Below, piece by piece: positions 11,019-13,897 of a DNA stretch of 13,897 nucleotides (the first letter of the stretch is position 1; each line of letters opens with the position of its first letter). The DNA comes from JARRRD01 sp037381085 (GTDB lineage: Bacteria > Nitrospirota > Thermodesulfovibrionia > Thermodesulfovibrionales > UBA6898). The stretch spans positions 1 to 13,897 of the forward strand of contig JARRRD010000037.1 of the NCBI GenBank assembly GCA_037381085.1, given 5' to 3'. A program made the translations under genes and the position numbers. Under the pieces are notes generated by a model. The model saw nothing but the letters and a program-made list of their open reading frames with translations, was not told the DNA's origin and made no database searches.

Positions 11019-13001
11019 TCACGCGGCTCCCCGGCTCTCCGCGGTTAATAAGTTTTCTTCCTCCGCATCAGGAGGCAGGATCCCCGCAAGGTGGGGGAAT
11101 TTGTCGAACATATGGGGAAACTGCATCGCCTCGCCGAAACGGTCGTTGAAGTCCTCCTCAAGCGCCAGTTCAACATATTCTACCCTGCGGGCGATATCGT
11201 TCGCCTCCCGCCTTTTGTCCACATTTATCAGGGCGATCCGGGCCCCGTCTCCTGCAGCGTTGCCTACGGACTTGACCTTTTCAAGGTCGCAGTCGGGGTA
11301 CATGCCGATCACCATTGCCGCGACCTTGTCTATGTGGCTTCCGAAAGCACCTGCCACCGCCAGCCTGTCAAATTTGGTAATGCCCAGTTTCCTCATCATT
11401 ATAAGACAACCTGAGTAGAGCGCCCCCTTGGCAAGCTGTATGGCCCTCACATCTTTCTGATTGACAACAATGTCCTGGTCTATCGAAGTTTCATGCTTCC
11501 ACGCCAGCACGTATTCCGGGAGCTTCTTTGCGCCTCTCCTGAGACGCTTCGATTTGAGGTCCATATTGATCTGGCCGTTCTTCTTGATGATGCCCGCCTT
11601 GAACATCTCGGCAATGGCATCGATAATGGCCGAGCCGCAGATCCCCTTGGCCTGCATGTTGACCTTTCCGTCGCTCCAGGCGTCGTTTCCTATGACCTTA
11701 TATGAAGCGTCGAGAGTCCCGGGGTCTATCCTGATCCGCTCGATCGCGCCCGGAGCTGCTCTCATGCCGAACTCGATCTGCGCCCCTTCAAGCGCAGGAC
11801 CGGTGGCACAGGAGCAGGATATGAGCTTGTCCCTGTTGCCCAGAACAAGTTCCCCGTTAGTCCCGATATCGATCAGGAGCGTAATCTCCTTCCGCTTATG
11901 AGGTTCATCGGCGATTAGGCACCCGACATTATCGGCCCCTACAAAGCCTGCTTCGATGGGCAGGACGTGGATATTCCCGGAAGGGAGAATCTTTATCCCG
12001 AACCGGTCGGCCTTTACGTCGACCGAACGGTGAAGGGCCGGCGTAAAAGGGGCAACTCCCATGAACTCGGGGTTGATCCCCATCAATATGTGGTGCATGG
12101 CCGTGTTTCCGACGAGCGTCATTTCATTTATGTCCTCGGGTGTATGGCCGGCCTTGTGCGCCGCAAGTTTTGCCAGGTTGTTAAGGCCCTCGATTATGGT
12201 AGCCTGAAGCTCCCGCAGGCCTTTCTCCTCATCCATCATGCAATGGGTAATACGCGACATTACGTCTTCGCCGTACTGCACCTGGGGGTTCATCATGGAC
12301 TCGGTCGCGAGGACATTACCTGTATTGAGATCGGTGAGATAGCCCGCGCACGTAGTGGTGCCTATATCGACGGCAAGCCCGATGTTCGTCTCCACCTTTC
12401 CCGCTTCGACCCTGATAATCTCCTTTTTCTGCCAGACCGTTGCGGTTACCTTCCAGTCTCCCTTGCGGACGACATCCGGGAGGCCCTGAAGCGTCCGGCA
12501 ATCTATCGAGAGCCCTTTGAGTCCATGTTCTTTCAGGAGCGTCTCCGTCAGTCGCTCGAAGTCTCCCAGAGGGTCGTCAAGGGTAGGCGGCGGCAGTTCC
12601 ACATAATACTTCCTGACGGCAGGCTTCAGTTTTACCTTGATCTGTCCTGCCGCCTTGCTGACGACCTGCTTACCGGTGCGGCTCGCCTCCGGGACAAACA
12701 CTATGACATCGCCCAATATCTTGGTCGAGCAGGCCAGGCGCACATGTTTTTCCGAATCCTTTCGCTTCAGCACCTTCTTTTCCTTCTCATCGAGGCCGCT
12801 CAGGTGTTTCAGGGAGGAGGTGATCCCTTCCTTCGGGAACTTTCCTTCCATTATATTCACCTTGCATTTCCCGCAGACCATGTGCTCGCCGCAGACCGCC
12901 TCAATGCCGACTCCGAGGCGCCGGGAAGCATCGAGTATTGTTGTTCCCTTCGGCACCTGTCCGCGGCGCCCCGAGGGTTGAAATATAATCGTATGATTCA
13001 T
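11019..13001 (-). CDS. RACo-like reductive activator of corrinoid proteins (2Fe-2S, ASKHA domain)
   Basis: A 660-residue cytoplasmic protein. The N-terminal plant-type 2Fe-2S domain has C37, C43 and C46 in VCGEHMVCGKCKV plus C91 in LACSTKI. A linker follows, then a large ASKHA ATPase-like domain beginning GLAVDIGTTT (208-217), with a second phosphate motif LLIDIGTNGE and the C-terminal AVAGAFGSH block. Such proteins (RACo, RamA-related functional analogues) use ATP-driven electron transfer to reduce inactive Co(II) corrinoid back to Co(I). The adjacent corrinoid protein is its expected substrate. The start at 13001 opens directly into the ferredoxin domain; AGGAGG lies 13 bases upstream, longer than usual. 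A longer in-frame start at 13046 adds a non-homologous-looking leader spanning the AGGAGG. Confidence 0.88.
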   Translation of the reverse strand: MNHTIIFQPSGRRGQVPKGTTILDASRRLGVGIEAVCGEHMVCGKCKVNIMEGKFPKEGITSSLKHLSGLDEKEKKVLKRKDSEKHVRLACSTKILGDVIVFVPEASRTGKQVVSKAAGQIKVKLKPAVRKYYVELPPPTLDDPLGDFERLTETLLKEHGLKGLSIDCRTLQGLPDVVRKGDWKVTATVWQKKEIIRVEAGKVETNIGLAVDIGTTTCAGYLTDLNTGNVLATESMMNPQVQYGEDVMSRITHCMMDEEKGLRELQATIIEGLNNLAKLAAHKAGHTPEDINEMTLVGNTAMHHILMGINPEFMGVAPFTPALHRSVDVKADRFGIKILPSGNIHVLPIEAGFVGADNVGCLIADEPHKRKEITLLIDIGTNGELVLGNRDKLISCSCATGPALEGAQIEFGMRAAPGAIERIRIDPGTLDASYKVIGNDAWSDGKVNMQAKGICGSAIIDAIAEMFKAGIIKKNGQINMDLKSKRLRRGAKKLPEYVLAWKHETSIDQDIVVNQKDVRAIQLAKGALYSGCLIMMRKLGITKFDRLAVAGAFGSHIDKVAAMVIGMYPDCDLEKVKSVGNAAGDGARIALINVDKRREANDIARRVEYVELALEEDFNDRFGEAMQFPHMFDKFPHLAGILPPDAEEENLLTAESRGAA

Positions 13002-13125
13002 AAGTAATGCATAACCTCCTTCGCGGGGCTGGCCGATGTTCCCCAAGCCGGTCGCAGCCGCCTCTGCAGGCTGCTACTATCCGGAACCGGGAAATCCGGC
13101 CTCCCTCGCTTTTTTACCGTACGGA
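13002..13125 (-). other. Structured spacer between corrinoid protein and activator genes
   Basis: This 124-base gap contains two adjacent hairpins: CCGGA/TCCGG (13081-13099) and GCAGCC/GGCTGC (13054-13074). Neither is followed by a T tract on the minus strand. They may be RNA processing or stability elements that give the two genes different expression levels, or partial terminators. No coding sequence is supported in the gap. Confidence 0.35.
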
Positions 13126-13797
13126 CTAAGCCGCCCGGCCCGCCTTCAATGCTTCCAGCATCTTCATCGCCTCGCGCAAAGCATTGGGGGCGTTGTCGGC
13201 GGTTGTGTCCGCACCGTATTCCTCAACGGTCTTCTCGCTGATCGGCGCACCGCCTATCATGATCTTTACCTTCGGGTTCTTCTCCTTTATCATGGGGATC
13301 AGCCTCTTTATACCCACCATGGAGGTCGTCATCATGGCCGAAAGCATCACGATGTCCGAATCCGTCCTCAACTGCTCCTCGACGAATTTCGAGAGCGGCA
13401 CGTCACGGCCCAGATCATGGACGGTCCAGCCCGATGCCTCGAAGATCGCCTTGATAATGTTTTTGCCGAGGTCATGAACGTCGCCCTGCATAACGCCCAG
13501 GACGACCTGCCCCCTTTTTCCGCCTTCTTTTACCTTTATATGGGGTTTCAGTATGTCCAGGGCAGCATACAGCGCTTTGGCACACAGAAGGGTTTCAGGC
13601 ACGAAGTACTCGTGGGTATCGAATTTTTCGCTAACCACCTCCATGCCTCCTGCCAGGCCTTCCATTGTCATCGTGTAGGCATCGACCCCTGCCGCGACCG
13701 CCTCTTCGGCGGTCTTCCTGGCATCGGCCACCTTATAGTTGATAACCGCGTCCTGCAACCTTTCTATCAGATCCTTTTCCTTTTCAGTAAATGCCAT
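13126..13797 (-). CDS. Methyltransferase cognate corrinoid protein
   Basis: A 223-residue cytoplasmic corrinoid protein of the MtaC/MtbC/MttC and MetH-like group. The N-terminal four-helix cap (about 1-90) includes FVPETLLCAKAL. The C-terminal Rossmann-like B12 domain has the DxHxxG signature in GDVHDLGKNI (105-114), with H108 as the expected lower cobalt ligand. The later LSAMMTTSM and VKIMIGGAPIS segments complete the B12 site. It shuttles a methyl group between a substrate-specific methyltransferase and an acceptor-side methyltransferase. AAAGGAGG precedes the ATG. The flanking URO-D-type methyltransferase end and RACo-like activator give the standard set. The methyl donor (methanol, methylamine, methoxyarene, betaine or other) is not determined by this protein. 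Confidence 0.93.
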   Translation of the reverse strand: MAFTEKEKDLIERLQDAVINYKVADARKTAEEAVAAGVDAYTMTMEGLAGGMEVVSEKFDTHEYFVPETLLCAKALYAALDILKPHIKVKEGGKRGQVVLGVMQGDVHDLGKNIIKAIFEASGWTVHDLGRDVPLSKFVEEQLRTDSDIVMLSAMMTTSMVGIKRLIPMIKEKNPKVKIMIGGAPISEKTVEEYGADTTADNAPNALREAMKMLEALKAGRAA

Positions 13798-13818
13798 CGT
13801 TAAATCCTCCTTTGTTTC

Positions 13819-13897
13819 TTATTTGTAAACGCCGTATTTCTTCGCTGCTTCGACTATGAGCTTGGCCTTCATCAGGGGGCCGTTCGGCGGAAACTCG
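13819..13897 (-). CDS. 3' end of a uroporphyrinogen-decarboxylase-family methyltransferase (partial)
   Basis: Only the last 26 codons are in the window. The readable tail contains EFPPNGPLMKAKLIVEAA and ends KKYGVYK. It resembles the C-terminus of URO-D-fold corrinoid methyltransferases (MtaA/CmuA-like), where a cysteine normally sits just before the conserved PP segment. That cysteine, if present, lies beyond the window edge. The gene ends 21 bases before the corrinoid protein start, so they share an operon. The short segment limits certainty; other methyltransferase families remain possible. Confidence 0.6.
   Translation of the reverse strand, partial: EFPPNGPLMKAKLIVEAAKKYGVYK

Noticed and set aside
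11967..13007. Long plus-strand ORF of 346 residues
   Set aside because: It is antisense to the RACo-like gene, whose 2Fe-2S and ASKHA motifs are unambiguous; the open frame is a codon-bias shadow.

Overview
The window looks like the chromosome of an anaerobic, diderm, corrinoid-using bacterium of moderately high GC. The gene families (DsrE/F/H-like and TusA sulfur carriers, a three-component corrinoid methyltransferase with its ASKHA/2Fe-2S reactivase, BtuB/TonB outer-membrane import) fit Nitrospirota or Desulfobacterota lineages. This placement is inferred from gene content only.

Left part (1-3,900): a plus-strand family-2 glycosyltransferase is followed by a minus-strand tRNA-Leu(CAG) and a minus-strand DsbC-like periplasmic disulfide isomerase. 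In that gene the first cysteine of the catalytic CxxC motif is an in-frame TGA (UPFC instead of CPFC). The frame stays open through a complete DsbC C-terminus, and a perfect 7-bp hairpin with an AGGC loop lies 22 nt after the TGA. I read this as a selenoprotein with a bacterial SECIS element, spanning 1463-2248, rather than two ORFs or a pseudogene. Divergent from it is a plus-strand sulfur-relay operon with a consensus promoter: a DsrH/TusB-like protein without any cysteine, DsrE-like, DsrF/TusC-like and TusA. A hairpin terminator separates it from the next, convergent unit.

Middle part (3,900-10,800, all minus strand): a vitamin B12 acquisition locus. In transcription order it holds a cobalamin riboswitch, two terminator-like hairpins, btuF, btuC, btuD and a CobC-type histidine phosphatase, then a second cobalamin riboswitch starting 7 nt after the phosphatase stop, then btuB (TonB-dependent receptor) and tonB. 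Together these cover outer-membrane uptake, energy coupling, periplasmic binding, inner-membrane import and nucleotide-loop processing. The two halves are controlled by separate riboswitches.

Right part (10,800-13,897, all minus strand): in transcription order, the 3' end of a uroporphyrinogen-decarboxylase-family methyltransferase (cut by the window edge), a methyltransferase-cognate corrinoid protein, a RACo-like corrinoid activator and an unrecognised 61-residue protein. This consumer of corrinoid sits directly upstream of the corrinoid import locus on the same strand, with only a hairpin and a promoter-like sequence between them.

The main observations for follow-up are the Sec-containing DsbC and its SECIS hairpin, the cysteine-less DsrH-like protein in the neighbouring sulfur operon, the paired riboswitches with different downstream architecture, and the unknown small protein in the corrinoid operon.
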